From contig CAJVYO010000090.1 of the NCBI GenBank assembly GCA_913009515.1, forward strand, positions 1 to 7,039: 7,039 nucleotides of DNA, written 5' to 3'. The notes under the pieces are model-generated. The model saw nothing but the letters and a program-made list of their open reading frames with translations. It did no database searches and was not told the DNA's origin. Origin of the DNA: an uncultured Methylococcaceae bacterium. Lineage in GTDB: Bacteria > Pseudomonadota > Gammaproteobacteria > Methylococcales > Methylomonadaceae. A program made the translations under genes and the position numbers. Below are positions 1 to 6,056 of the stretch, in pieces (positions within the stretch are counted from its first letter, which is position 1; each line of letters opens with the position of its first letter).

Positions 1-48
1 AAAAGTCGTCGTGCAGAAAAATTAAAAGCAGCGGAGGGCGTACAGTGA
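1..48 (+). CDS. 3' end of upstream gene, probably rlmN (partial)
   Basis: Frame 1 is open from the window edge and ends at a TGA at 46-48, giving 15 residues (KSRRAEKLKAAEGVQ). The short basic, charged tail resembles the C-terminus of RlmN, the radical-SAM methyltransferase that makes 2-methyladenosine in 23S rRNA and tRNA. In many gammaproteobacteria rlmN lies immediately upstream of pilF. The stop overlaps the GTG start of pilF, as expected for adjacent genes of one operon. The identity rests mainly on gene order, because 15 residues cannot prove it. The open frame and the overlap are what is directly visible. Confidence 0.5.
   Translation, partial: KSRRAEKLKAAEGVQ
33..38 (+). promoter_or_regulatory. 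Ribosome binding site of pilF
   Basis: GGAGGG lies 6 bases before the GTG at 45. This strong Shine-Dalgarno match decides the GTG start for pilF, because no ATG occurs early in the frame. It sits inside the last codons of the upstream gene, so the two are probably translationally coupled. Confidence 0.75.
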
Positions 49-824
49 CGTTAAAAGTAAGTGCCATAATTGCTTGTTGTTTGCTAACGGCATGTGCCGC
101 AACAGATGATAAAGCGACTGTTTATGTGGAACCTGAAAAAGCAGTAGAGGTAGAGCGTCCTTTAAAAGAAAAAGCCAAGACACTTACGGAATTAGGCTTA
201 GCGTATTATAAATTGGGACGCTATGAATATGCCGAAGATAACTTAAAAAAGTCGTTAGAGATTGATGCTAAAAATGCGATGACTTATCAAGTGATGGCGT
301 TGATTTATGTACGTCGCCATTTACCTGAAAAAGCGCAATTTTATTTTGATAAAGCAATGCTATTGGCACCGACTGATTTTAATATTTTAACGGATTATGC
401 GGTTTTTTTATTGGGGCAACAGCGTAAAGAAGAGGCGTTATTGGCATTTAATAAAATTATAAAGGCCCCGTTTTTTAAAAATAAATGGGTGGCGTATTAT
501 TATTTGGGCAATGAAGATTTACAAAAACAACAGCCTAAATTAGCGGAAATAAAATTTTATCAAGCCTTACAATTAAAAGCGGATTATACGCCTTGCTTGT
601 TAGCGATGGCGAAAATACGAGTTTCTAAGCAAGATTTTATGTCTGCACGAGGTTTTATTGAACGTTATTTAACCGCAGCAGGGCATACACTAGCAGGATT
701 GCAGCAAGCAATTAAAATAGAACAAGCGTTAGGGGATAAAAAGATGGTTGAAAAATACGAGTTAGAGTTAATTCGCCGTTATCCTTTTTCACAGTACGCA
801 GAAACTTTAAAACGACATTATTAA
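45..824 (+). CDS. pilF: Type IV pilus biogenesis/stability lipoprotein PilF (PilW)
   Basis: PilF is an outer-membrane lipoprotein that pilots secretin (PilQ) insertion and multimerisation for type IV pili. The 259-residue product starts at GTG and has a short hydrophobic signal with lipobox L14-T-A-C17. Cys17 would be lipidated, and alanine at +2 is compatible with outer-membrane sorting. The mature part is almost entirely TPR helices, about six repeats from residue 44 to 248. Clear TPR signatures include the stretch GLAYYKLGRYEYAEDNLKKS in the first repeat, and A97..F101..A104 in the second. The C-terminal pattern with GD at 230-231 and a tyrosine-rich RRYPFS near 244-249 fits the family. 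Length matches the usual ~250 residues. It overlaps the upstream stop and lies 9 bases before hisS. It implies that the host makes type IV pili, but no other pil gene is in the window. Confidence 0.9.
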   Translation: MTLKVSAIIACCLLTACAATDDKATVYVEPEKAVEVERPLKEKAKTLTELGLAYYKLGRYEYAEDNLKKSLEIDAKNAMTYQVMALIYVRRHLPEKAQFYFDKAMLLAPTDFNILTDYAVFLLGQQRKEEALLAFNKIIKAPFFKNKWVAYYYLGNEDLQKQQPKLAEIKFYQALQLKADYTPCLLAMAKIRVSKQDFMSARGFIERYLTAAGHTLAGLQQAIKIEQALGDKKMVEKYELELIRRYPFSQYAETLKRHY

Positions 825-833
825 CGATAGATT

Positions 834-2099
834 ATGGCGAACACAATTCAAGCAATTCGAGGCATGCATGATGTCTTACCTACACAAACTCCCAAATGGC
901 AATTTGTTGAACAGCAATTACGTGAGGTTTTAGCGGCGTATGGTTACAGTGAAATACGGCTGCCAATTGTGGAGAAAACAGAGTTATTTAAACGTTCTAT
1001 CGGTGAAGTCACGGATATTGTTGAAAAGGAAATGTATACCTTTAATGATAGAAATGAGGATTCGTTAACGCTGCGTCCTGAAGGCACCGCTGGTTGTTTG
1101 CGAGCGTGTTTAGAACATGGTTTATTACATAATCAAGTGCATAGGCTTTGGTATTATGGACAAATGTTTCGTTATGAACGTCCGCAGAAAGGACGTTATC
1201 GTCAGTTTATTCAACTGGGTGTTGAAACCTATGGCATGGCGAGTGCAGATATTGATGCGGAATTAATTTTACTCAGTCATCGTTTTTGGCAGCGTTTAGG
1301 CATTCAAGATAAGGTTGAATTACAGTTAAATTCGTTAGGCACGATTGAAGAACGGGCGGTTTATCGAGATAAATTGATTGCCTATTTTGAGCAACAGCCT
1401 GAATTGCTCGATGAAGATAGTCAACGTCGTTTACATAAAAATCCCTTACGTATATTAGATACTAAAAATCCTGCTATGAAGGTATTGGTTGAAAATGCAC
1501 CGAGCTTAATAGATTTTTTAGGCGAGGAAAGTAAGGCACATTTTGAAACCTTAACCTCGCGTTTAACGGCGTTAAATATTGCTTATACTTTAAACCCACG
1601 ATTAGTCAGAGGTTTAGATTATTACAGTAAAACCGTATTTGAATGGGTAACCACTGAATTAGGCTCGCAAGGCACAATTTGTGCGGGTGGACGTTATGAT
1701 GGTTTAATTGAGCAGTTAGGCGGTAAAGCCAATCATGCGGTGGGTTTCGCAATGGGTATGGAGCGTTTATTACTATTATTAGAAGCCTGTGGTGATACAA
1801 CAGCTGTTAAACCTGTGGATGCCTATTTAATTTTAGTCGGTGACGTGGCTGAAAAAGCGGGGTTGGTATTGGCAGAAAAATTGCGTGATGCTTTACCGCA
1901 GTTAAAATTACAAATGCATTGCGGCGGTGGTAGTTTTAAAAGTCAGTTTAAAAAAGCCGATAAAAGTGGTGCGGATTACGCGTTAATTTTAGGTGAAGAT
2001 GAAGTTAATAATGAAGTGGTTGGTGTTAAATTTTTGCGTACGCAAGATGAACAGCAGACTTTATCATCAGCAGAACTCATCAGCTTATTAAATAAATAA
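834..2099 (+). CDS. hisS: Histidyl-tRNA synthetase
   Basis: HisS is the cytoplasmic class II aminoacyl-tRNA synthetase that charges tRNA-His with histidine using ATP. The 421-residue length is close to the 424 of E. coli. The N-terminal RGMHDVLP (9-16) is a family hallmark. RPEGTAG (81-87) is a histidine-binding segment. Motif 2 spans about 108-135, with the key arginine in MFRYERPQKGRYRQF. The histidine-specific LVRGLDYY (257-264) carries the catalytic Arg259, followed by CAGGRYDG (283-290). Motif 3 is GFAMGMERL (304-312). Residues ~325-421 form the anticodon-binding domain, with GGGSFKSQFKKADKSGA at 364-380. No key residue is missing. There is no strong Shine-Dalgarno before the ATG, only a GATAG-like stretch, so translation may depend on coupling to pilF, whose stop is 9 bases upstream. 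It lies directly after pilF, without the usual rodZ and ispG between. Confidence 0.98.
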   Translation: MANTIQAIRGMHDVLPTQTPKWQFVEQQLREVLAAYGYSEIRLPIVEKTELFKRSIGEVTDIVEKEMYTFNDRNEDSLTLRPEGTAGCLRACLEHGLLHNQVHRLWYYGQMFRYERPQKGRYRQFIQLGVETYGMASADIDAELILLSHRFWQRLGIQDKVELQLNSLGTIEERAVYRDKLIAYFEQQPELLDEDSQRRLHKNPLRILDTKNPAMKVLVENAPSLIDFLGEESKAHFETLTSRLTALNIAYTLNPRLVRGLDYYSKTVFEWVTTELGSQGTICAGGRYDGLIEQLGGKANHAVGFAMGMERLLLLLEACGDTTAVKPVDAYLILVGDVAEKAGLVLAEKLRDALPQLKLQMHCGGGSFKSQFKKADKSGADYALILGEDEVNNEVVGVKFLRTQDEQQTLSSAELISLLNK

Positions 2100-2100
2100 A

Positions 2101-2104
2101 AGGA
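2101..2104 (+). promoter_or_regulatory. Ribosome binding site of yfgM
   Basis: AGGA follows directly after the hisS stop and lies 5 bases before the ATG at 2110. It supports that start codon. Confidence 0.6.
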
Positions 2105-2109
2105 CGATA

Positions 2110-2745
2110 ATGGAAATTTACGATACTGAAGAAGAGCAAGTTGAAGCCTTAAAGGGCTGGTGGAAAGAGAATAAGTCCTCGGTAATTAGCGGCACGATTG
2201 CATCAATTGTGATTATGGGTGGCTGGAATTTTTGGGAAAGCTACCAAAAAGATAAAATGCAGCAAGCATCTGGCATCTATGAAAAACTACTTAAAGCGGA
2301 TGTTGCAGATAAAGATGAATCTGTTGAAAAATTAGCGGGAAAACTGAGCGTTAATTTTAGTGCAACCGCTTATAGTGCCTATGGATTGTTATTTGAAGCA
2401 AAAGATAAAGTAGAGCAGAAAGATTTAAAAGGTGCACAAGCCTTATTATCACAGGCGATGAGCATCACTGATGATATGACCATTCAACATATTGCACGGA
2501 CGCGTTTAATTCGGGTGTTGCTTGCAGATAAAACCTATGAACAGGGCTTACAAGTGATTGCAGGGGTTGACCAAGCAACAATAGAAGGTTTTGAAGGTAT
2601 TTACGAAGAATTAAAAGGTGACTTATACGTGGCGATGGCACGGATTGGTGAAGCCAGAACAGCCTATCAAGCCGCTTTAAAAGCAGGGGCGAGTTCACCT
2701 TTATTACAGTTTAAATTAGATGATTTAAGTTTAGCGGAAGGATAA
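2110..2745 (+). CDS. yfgM: YfgM family inner-membrane-anchored periplasmic TPR-like protein (ancillary SecYEG translocon subunit)
   Basis: YfgM is an inner-membrane protein associated with the SecYEG translocon and the chaperone PpiD. It helps periplasmic and outer-membrane proteins as they leave the translocon. The 211-residue product is near the 206 of E. coli. It opens with the family signature TEEEQVEALKGWWKEN (6-21), a cytoplasmic acidic/aromatic stretch. One membrane segment follows at about 24-43 (ending GGWNFW), then a K/Q/D-rich periplasmic domain of amphipathic TPR-like helices to the end. There is no cleavable signal, so it is a type II anchored protein. The gap to hisS is 10 bases, and bamB starts 4 bases after its stop. 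Next to bamB, a role in envelope protein biogenesis fits. The family assignment is firm; function in this organism is inferred from E. coli. Confidence 0.92.
   Translation: MEIYDTEEEQVEALKGWWKENKSSVISGTIASIVIMGGWNFWESYQKDKMQQASGIYEKLLKADVADKDESVEKLAGKLSVNFSATAYSAYGLLFEAKDKVEQKDLKGAQALLSQAMSITDDMTIQHIARTRLIRVLLADKTYEQGLQVIAGVDQATIEGFEGIYEELKGDLYVAMARIGEARTAYQAALKAGASSPLLQFKLDDLSLAEG
2736..2742 (+). promoter_or_regulatory. Ribosome binding site of bamB
   Basis: GGAAGGA lies 7 bases before the GTG at 2750, inside the last codons of yfgM. The placement fixes GTG as the bamB start and suggests coupling of the two genes. Confidence 0.7.
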
Positions 2746-2749
2746 AACG

Positions 2750-3949
2750 GTGCTAATCGAGGGTTTAAAACGCGGTTTAATCACTGCCTTATGTGTGGCA
2801 AGTGTCTCAGGCTGTGCGACATTTCAGCCTATGGGTGATGCGATTGATGAGTTATTTAGTGATGGGGATAATGCTGAACCCCCTGCTGAATTAACCGATT
2901 ATCAGGCTGAAATAAAATTAGACATCATTTGGGATGAATCGGATGGTTTAGGCACAGACGAATTAAATTTAAATTTAGTGCCTGCTGTGAATGAGACGCA
3001 AGTCATTATTGCTGACCATGATGGTTTAATCCAAGCCCGTAATAGGCTGGATGGTGAATTATTATGGGAAGTAGAGACTGATTTAGCCATTTCATCGGGG
3101 CCGGTTATTGCAGGTGAGATGCTGTTGGTCGGCACCAGTAAAGCAGAAGTATTAGCGTTGAATGCTAAGACAGGGGCTGCAATTTGGAAACAGACGGTTT
3201 CCAGTGAAGTATTAGCATTGCCCTTAGTTGTTGATAATAGCGTGGTGGTTCGTAGTGTTGATGGTCAAGTGAGCAGCTTGAATAAAGCGGATGGTAAGCT
3301 GTTATGGACAGTCGGTCATCATACGCCTGCTTTAAGTATTCGTGGTAATGGCTCACCGGTCGTTAAAGATGACGTGATGATTATTGCCTATGCTGATGGT
3401 AAATTAGCGGCGTTAAAAACAGTCGATGGGGGTTATTTATGGGAAAGCAGTGTTGCGGTTCCGCATGGCCGTTCTGAAGTTGAACGCTTAACAGATTTAA
3501 ATGGCACCCCTATTTTAAAAGATAATACGGTTTTTATCGGTAGTTATAACAGCGGTATTAATGCAGCCAGTGCTTTGGATGGTGATATTTTATGGCGTAA
3601 TGAAGCCATTTCAAGCCTTTATGGTTTAACGGCTGACGAGCGTTATTTATATTTAAGTGATGCGAGTAGCGATATGTGGCAACTCGACCAGCGTAATGGG
3701 GCATCATATTGGAAACAAACCGATTTACATCAACGCCAGCTTTCCCAGCCCGCTATTTATGGTGATTATGTCGTCGTAGGTGATTTTGAAGGTTATTTAC
3801 ATTGGCTATCTAAAACTGATGGGCGTTTATTGGCGCGGATTGAAATTACCGATGAACCGATTATCGCCCAGCCTGTTATCATTGATAATATCGTGTATGT
3901 TTATGCGACGGATGGTGAATTAGCTGCGGTAAAGGCGCTGTTGTTTTAG
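2750..3949 (+). CDS. bamB: Outer membrane protein assembly factor BamB
   Basis: BamB is the beta-propeller lipoprotein of the BAM complex. It binds BamA at the periplasmic face of the outer membrane and aids insertion of beta-barrel proteins. The 399-residue product (E. coli 392) starts at GTG and has a signal peptide with lipobox V19-S-G-C22 and alanine at +2. An acidic linker (29-50) leads into an eight-bladed propeller built from PQQ-like repeats. Repeated DG.LLW or TG..IW motifs appear at 101-106, 141-146, 181-186, 226-231, 277-282 and 315-321. GDFEGYLHW (344-352) is highly typical of BamB. The segment L195-S-I-R198 and D249 match the E. coli BamA-contact residues as I recall them. N251 stands where E. 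coli has a second aspartate. It is the last gene of its cluster, and its TAG stop overlaps the stop of the converging downstream gene. Confidence 0.95.
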   Translation: MLIEGLKRGLITALCVASVSGCATFQPMGDAIDELFSDGDNAEPPAELTDYQAEIKLDIIWDESDGLGTDELNLNLVPAVNETQVIIADHDGLIQARNRLDGELLWEVETDLAISSGPVIAGEMLLVGTSKAEVLALNAKTGAAIWKQTVSSEVLALPLVVDNSVVVRSVDGQVSSLNKADGKLLWTVGHHTPALSIRGNGSPVVKDDVMIIAYADGKLAALKTVDGGYLWESSVAVPHGRSEVERLTDLNGTPILKDNTVFIGSYNSGINAASALDGDILWRNEAISSLYGLTADERYLYLSDASSDMWQLDQRNGASYWKQTDLHQRQLSQPAIYGDYVVVGDFEGYLHWLSKTDGRLLARIEITDEPIIAQPVIIDNIVYVYATDGELAAVKALLF

Positions 3950-4473
3950 GGAATATTAGGCAGATAATCTGTATTGCTTGTGTCAGCATCTAACACAGAA
4001 AATAAATGTTGATAATAAACTCGCCATGTATCGTCTGGACTGACAATGATAGTGACTGTTTTTGGATTGAGACGGATAATTTGACCGTAGGTATCTTCGT
4101 GTTGTTTATTTTTAAATCCAACTGTATCACCTATTTTTAAAGTTTGTTTCGACAGGCCTTGCTGTGATTTTTTTTGATAAATATTAGTGTCAACATCTTC
4201 CAAATTAATATAATAAAAAGGAATATTCCAACGCTTTTGATCTAGCTTGTTTCTAACAAGACAGCGTGTTTTCATTGTTTTAATGACCACAGCTTCAATT
4301 AAATCATTGGTGTCAGGGTCAAAATAAGTGATATTTTGTTTTGGTTTTACATGAGCGGCTACAATTTTTATGCGGTCAGGATTTTTAAGTTCTAATTGAA
4401 TTATTGATTTTAATCGGTGTAAATCAAAAAGAGTCGCCGTATTTAAGGCATTTAAAATTTCAGTATAGTTCAT
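3946..4473 (-). CDS. Hypothetical protein with two probable SH3/KOW-like small beta-barrel modules
   Basis: I do not recognise a named family. The 175-residue product has no signal peptide or membrane segment and is probably cytoplasmic. Residues 1-31 look helical (MNYTEILNALN..., then a leucine-rich amphipathic stretch). Residues ~43-92 and ~112-162 look like two related beta-rich modules. Each opens with a polar turn, has a hydrophobic strand pair (EAVVIKTMKTRCLV; GQIIRLNPKTVTIIV), and ends with W-[NR]-[IV]-x-[FY] (W82-N-I-P-F86; W150-R-V-Y-Y154) and a closing hydrophobic strand. IGDTVGF at 114-120 resembles the start of KOW/SH3-like barrels in nucleic-acid-associated proteins, so binding RNA, DNA or ribosomal parts is possible but unproven. 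The ATG is preceded by AAGGA four bases away. GC is ~33% (79 of 240 bases over 4021-4260), below der at ~44%. The gene splits bamB from der on the opposite strand. It is very likely real, given its length, ribosome binding site and intact frame. Confidence 0.82.
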   Translation of the reverse strand: MNYTEILNALNTATLFDLHRLKSIIQLELKNPDRIKIVAAHVKPKQNITYFDPDTNDLIEAVVIKTMKTRCLVRNKLDQKRWNIPFYYINLEDVDTNIYQKKSQQGLSKQTLKIGDTVGFKNKQHEDTYGQIIRLNPKTVTIIVSPDDTWRVYYQHLFSVLDADTSNTDYLPNIP

Positions 4474-4477
4474 GATT

Positions 4478-4482
4478 TCCTT
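4478..4482 (-). promoter_or_regulatory. Ribosome binding site of the minus-strand hypothetical gene
   Basis: TCCTT on the plus strand reads AAGGA on the minus strand, four bases before the ATG at 4473-4471. The spacing is slightly short but usable, and it supports this start codon. Confidence 0.55.
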
Positions 4483-4491
4483 GAAAGTTTC

Positions 4492-4509
4492 ATAACTTAT
4501 AGAAGTTAT
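4492..4509. repeat. Perfect 7-bp-arm palindrome, possible operator or leader hairpin
   Basis: ATAACTT, a 4-base spacer (ATAG), then AAGTTAT form a perfect inverted repeat of 18 bases. It lies 18 bases upstream of the hypothetical gene's start codon and just before its ribosome binding site. It could be a site for a dimeric repressor (autoregulation would be one option) or a weak hairpin in that gene's mRNA leader. The arms are AT-rich, so the RNA stem would be only moderately stable. In such AT-rich sequence a chance occurrence is possible. Confidence 0.5.
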
Positions 4510-4521
4510 TTAGTGATAGAC

Positions 4522-4561
4522 TGAATGCTTCTATTATTGTTAAGTATGTGCTTTGCATTCA
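4522..4561. repeat. Spaced inverted repeat (7-bp arms)
   Basis: TGAATGC at 4522-4528 and GCATTCA at 4555-4561 are perfect inverted copies separated by 26 bases. The arm centres are 33 bp apart, close to three DNA helical turns, so both arms would face the same side of the helix. That is compatible with a pair of regulator half-sites between the two divergent genes, but it may be chance. Confidence 0.35.
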
Positions 4562-4562
4562 A
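4533..4562 (-). promoter_or_regulatory. Candidate sigma-70 promoter of the hypothetical gene
   Basis: On the minus strand TTGAAT (plus 4557-4562) is followed after 18 bases by AATAAT (plus 4533-4538). These are partial matches to the -35 and -10 boxes. Transcription would start near 4526, giving a ~50-base leader that contains the palindrome at 4492-4509. A perfect TATAAT also reads on the minus strand at 4571-4566 but has no good -35 box. Both calls are tentative. Confidence 0.3.
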
Positions 4563-4578
4563 TTAATTATAACCAATA

Positions 4579-4587
4579 TGCGATAAT
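4579..4587 (+). promoter_or_regulatory. Candidate extended -10 promoter of der
   Basis: TGCGATAAT reads as an extended -10 element (TG, one base, then GATAAT). No convincing -35 box lies 16-18 bases upstream, which extended -10 promoters tolerate. Transcription would start near 4593, about 25 bases before the der ATG. The opposite-strand gene between bamB and der makes a separate der promoter likely, but this box is only the best visual match. Confidence 0.35.
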
Positions 4588-4617
4588 AGGCGGATATATT
4601 ATTATTTTGGAAAAAGA

Positions 4618-6054
4618 ATGACATTACCTGTTATTGCGTTAGTCGGTCGTCCCAATGTTGGGAAATCGACCTTATTTAATTATTTAACCCGTACCCGTGA
4701 TGCTTTGGTGGCGAATTATCCAGGCTTAACCCGCGATAGAAAATATGGGCGTGTGAAACGGGGCGATAGAGCCTATTTAGTCGTCGATACCGGTGGTATT
4801 ACCGATGATGTCGATGGTATTGATGCGGTGGCGAAACGTCAAGTCGAACTGGCATTAGAAGAAGCGGATATCGTGCTATTTTTAGTCGATGCACGTGAGG
4901 GTATGAATAGTGCCGATGCGGCGATTGCGGAAATGTTACGCCGTTTAAGTAAACCCATTTTATTAATTACTAATAAGATTGATGGCATTAATGCCGATGT
5001 CGCTACCGCTGAATTTCATCAGCTCGGTATTGGTAATCCGATTTCGATTGCGGCCACTCATGGGCGTAATGTCGGTGATTTATTGGCAAAGGTCAGTGCC
5101 TTATTGCCCGATGCAGAACCGATTGATTTAGATGAACAAATCAAACAGCATGGCGTGTCGATTGCGGTAGTGGGTCGTCCAAATGTGGGTAAATCAACGT
5201 TGGTTAATCGTATTTTAGGCGAAGAACGCGTAGTGGTGTTTGATGAAGCGGGTACAACACGCGATAGTGTGTATATTCCGTTTGAACGTAATGGTAAAAA
5301 ATATACCTTAATTGATACTGCAGGCATGCGTCGCCGTGCCAAAGTCTCGTTGGTGGTGGAAAAATTCAGTATTATTAAGGCATTGCAATCAGTAGAAAAA
5401 GCCAATGTGGTGATTTATTTAATTGATGCGAGTGAAGGGATTACCGACCAAGATGCCCATTTATTAGGCATGGTATTGGAGGCAGGACGCTCTTTGATTA
5501 TCGGTTTTAATAAATGGGATGGTTTGGGTGTTACCCAGCGTGAATTGATTAAACGCCAGACAGACGTTAAATTGCCGTTTTTAAGTTTTGCTGAAAAACA
5601 TCCTATTTCAGCCTTACACGGTAGTGGTGTGGGGGTGTTATTTGATGTGGTGCATAAGTTATATGATGCGGCGATGGTGGATATGTCCACGTCGGTATTA
5701 ACGCAAATTTTAAAAGATGCAGTGGCAGCTCATCAGCCACCGATGATAAATGGACGACGGATTAAATTAAAACATGCTCATCAGGGAGGGCGTAATCCAC
5801 CCGTTATTGTCGTGCATGGTAATCAAACTGATTTGTTGCCCGCTGCCTACGAACGCTATTTAATGAATTATTATCGGGATAAACTGGGCTTAGAAGGCAC
5901 GCCGGTGCGTATTGTGTTTAAATCAGCGAAAAATCCGTTTAAAGAAGTTAAAAATAAACTTAGTGATCGACAATTGCACAAGCGTAAGCGTTTGGTCGCC
6001 CATTACAAAGAAAAGAAAAAATCCTTACAACGTAAAGCTAAACGAGAGCGATAA
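4618..6054 (+). CDS. der: Ribosome-associated GTPase Der (EngA)
   Basis: Der is an essential cytoplasmic GTPase with two tandem G domains that acts late in 50S ribosomal subunit assembly. The 478-residue product (E. coli 490) shows both sets of motifs. G domain 1 has GRPNVGKST (10-18), a G2 threonine in PGLTRD (35-40), DTGG (57-60) and NKID (119-122). G domain 2 has GRPNVGKST (186-194), TTRD (213-216), DTAG (233-236), NKWD (298-301) and SAL (331-333). The acidic linker is about 164-175. A KH-like domain covers ~355-440, with the family's RIKLKHAHQGGRNPP at 381-395. The tail after 441 is strongly basic. All nucleotide-binding residues are intact. A weak GGA precedes the ATG by 6 bases. In the canonical order der follows bamB directly; here the opposite-strand gene separates them, and der leads a der-tpx-tsaB cluster. 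Confidence 0.98.
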   Translation: MTLPVIALVGRPNVGKSTLFNYLTRTRDALVANYPGLTRDRKYGRVKRGDRAYLVVDTGGITDDVDGIDAVAKRQVELALEEADIVLFLVDAREGMNSADAAIAEMLRRLSKPILLITNKIDGINADVATAEFHQLGIGNPISIAATHGRNVGDLLAKVSALLPDAEPIDLDEQIKQHGVSIAVVGRPNVGKSTLVNRILGEERVVVFDEAGTTRDSVYIPFERNGKKYTLIDTAGMRRRAKVSLVVEKFSIIKALQSVEKANVVIYLIDASEGITDQDAHLLGMVLEAGRSLIIGFNKWDGLGVTQRELIKRQTDVKLPFLSFAEKHPISALHGSGVGVLFDVVHKLYDAAMVDMSTSVLTQILKDAVAAHQPPMINGRRIKLKHAHQGGRNPPVIVVHGNQTDLLPAAYERYLMNYYRDKLGLEGTPVRIVFKSAKNPFKEVKNKLSDRQLHKRKRLVAHYKEKKKSLQRKAKRER

Positions 6055-6056
6055 CT

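Larger units (their letters stand above)
4474..4617. promoter_or_regulatory. Divergent intergenic control region
   Basis: This 144-base, AT-rich stretch separates the divergently transcribed hypothetical gene and der, so it must supply promoter(s) for at least one of them. It contains two inverted repeats (4492-4509; 4522-4528 with 4555-4561) and -10-like boxes in both directions. I found no ORF or recognisable RNA gene in it. A regulatory role is inferred from the geometry; no factor can be named. Confidence 0.7.

Noticed and set aside
3961..3971. CAGATAATCTG small palindrome just after the bamB stop, considered as a terminator
   Set aside because: The stem is only 4-5 bp, AT-rich and without a following U-tract, and it lies inside the coding sequence of the opposite gene. 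It does not look like an intrinsic terminator.
4566..4571. Perfect TATAAT on the minus strand as the main promoter of the hypothetical gene
   Set aside because: The 16-18 spaced upstream hexamers are GC-rich (TCCGCC-like) and do not resemble a -35 box. In such AT-rich sequence a TATAAT by chance is expected, so it is kept only as an alternative.
4474..4617. A riboswitch, small RNA or leader peptide gene in the intergenic region
   Set aside because: There is no conserved riboswitch core, no strong GC stem with U-tract, and no short ORF with a ribosome binding site. The two repeats are better described as possible operators.
5058..5405. 115-codon open frame on the minus strand opposite der
   Set aside because: It lies wholly inside the well-supported der coding sequence. 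The product shows no recognisable domain and there is no ribosome binding context I can support, so it is an antisense shadow.
5415..5690. 91-codon open frame on the minus strand opposite der
   Set aside because: It is a shadow of der in another frame, with no independent evidence. The same reasoning applies to the minus-strand frames inside hisS, yfgM, bamB, tpx and tsaB.
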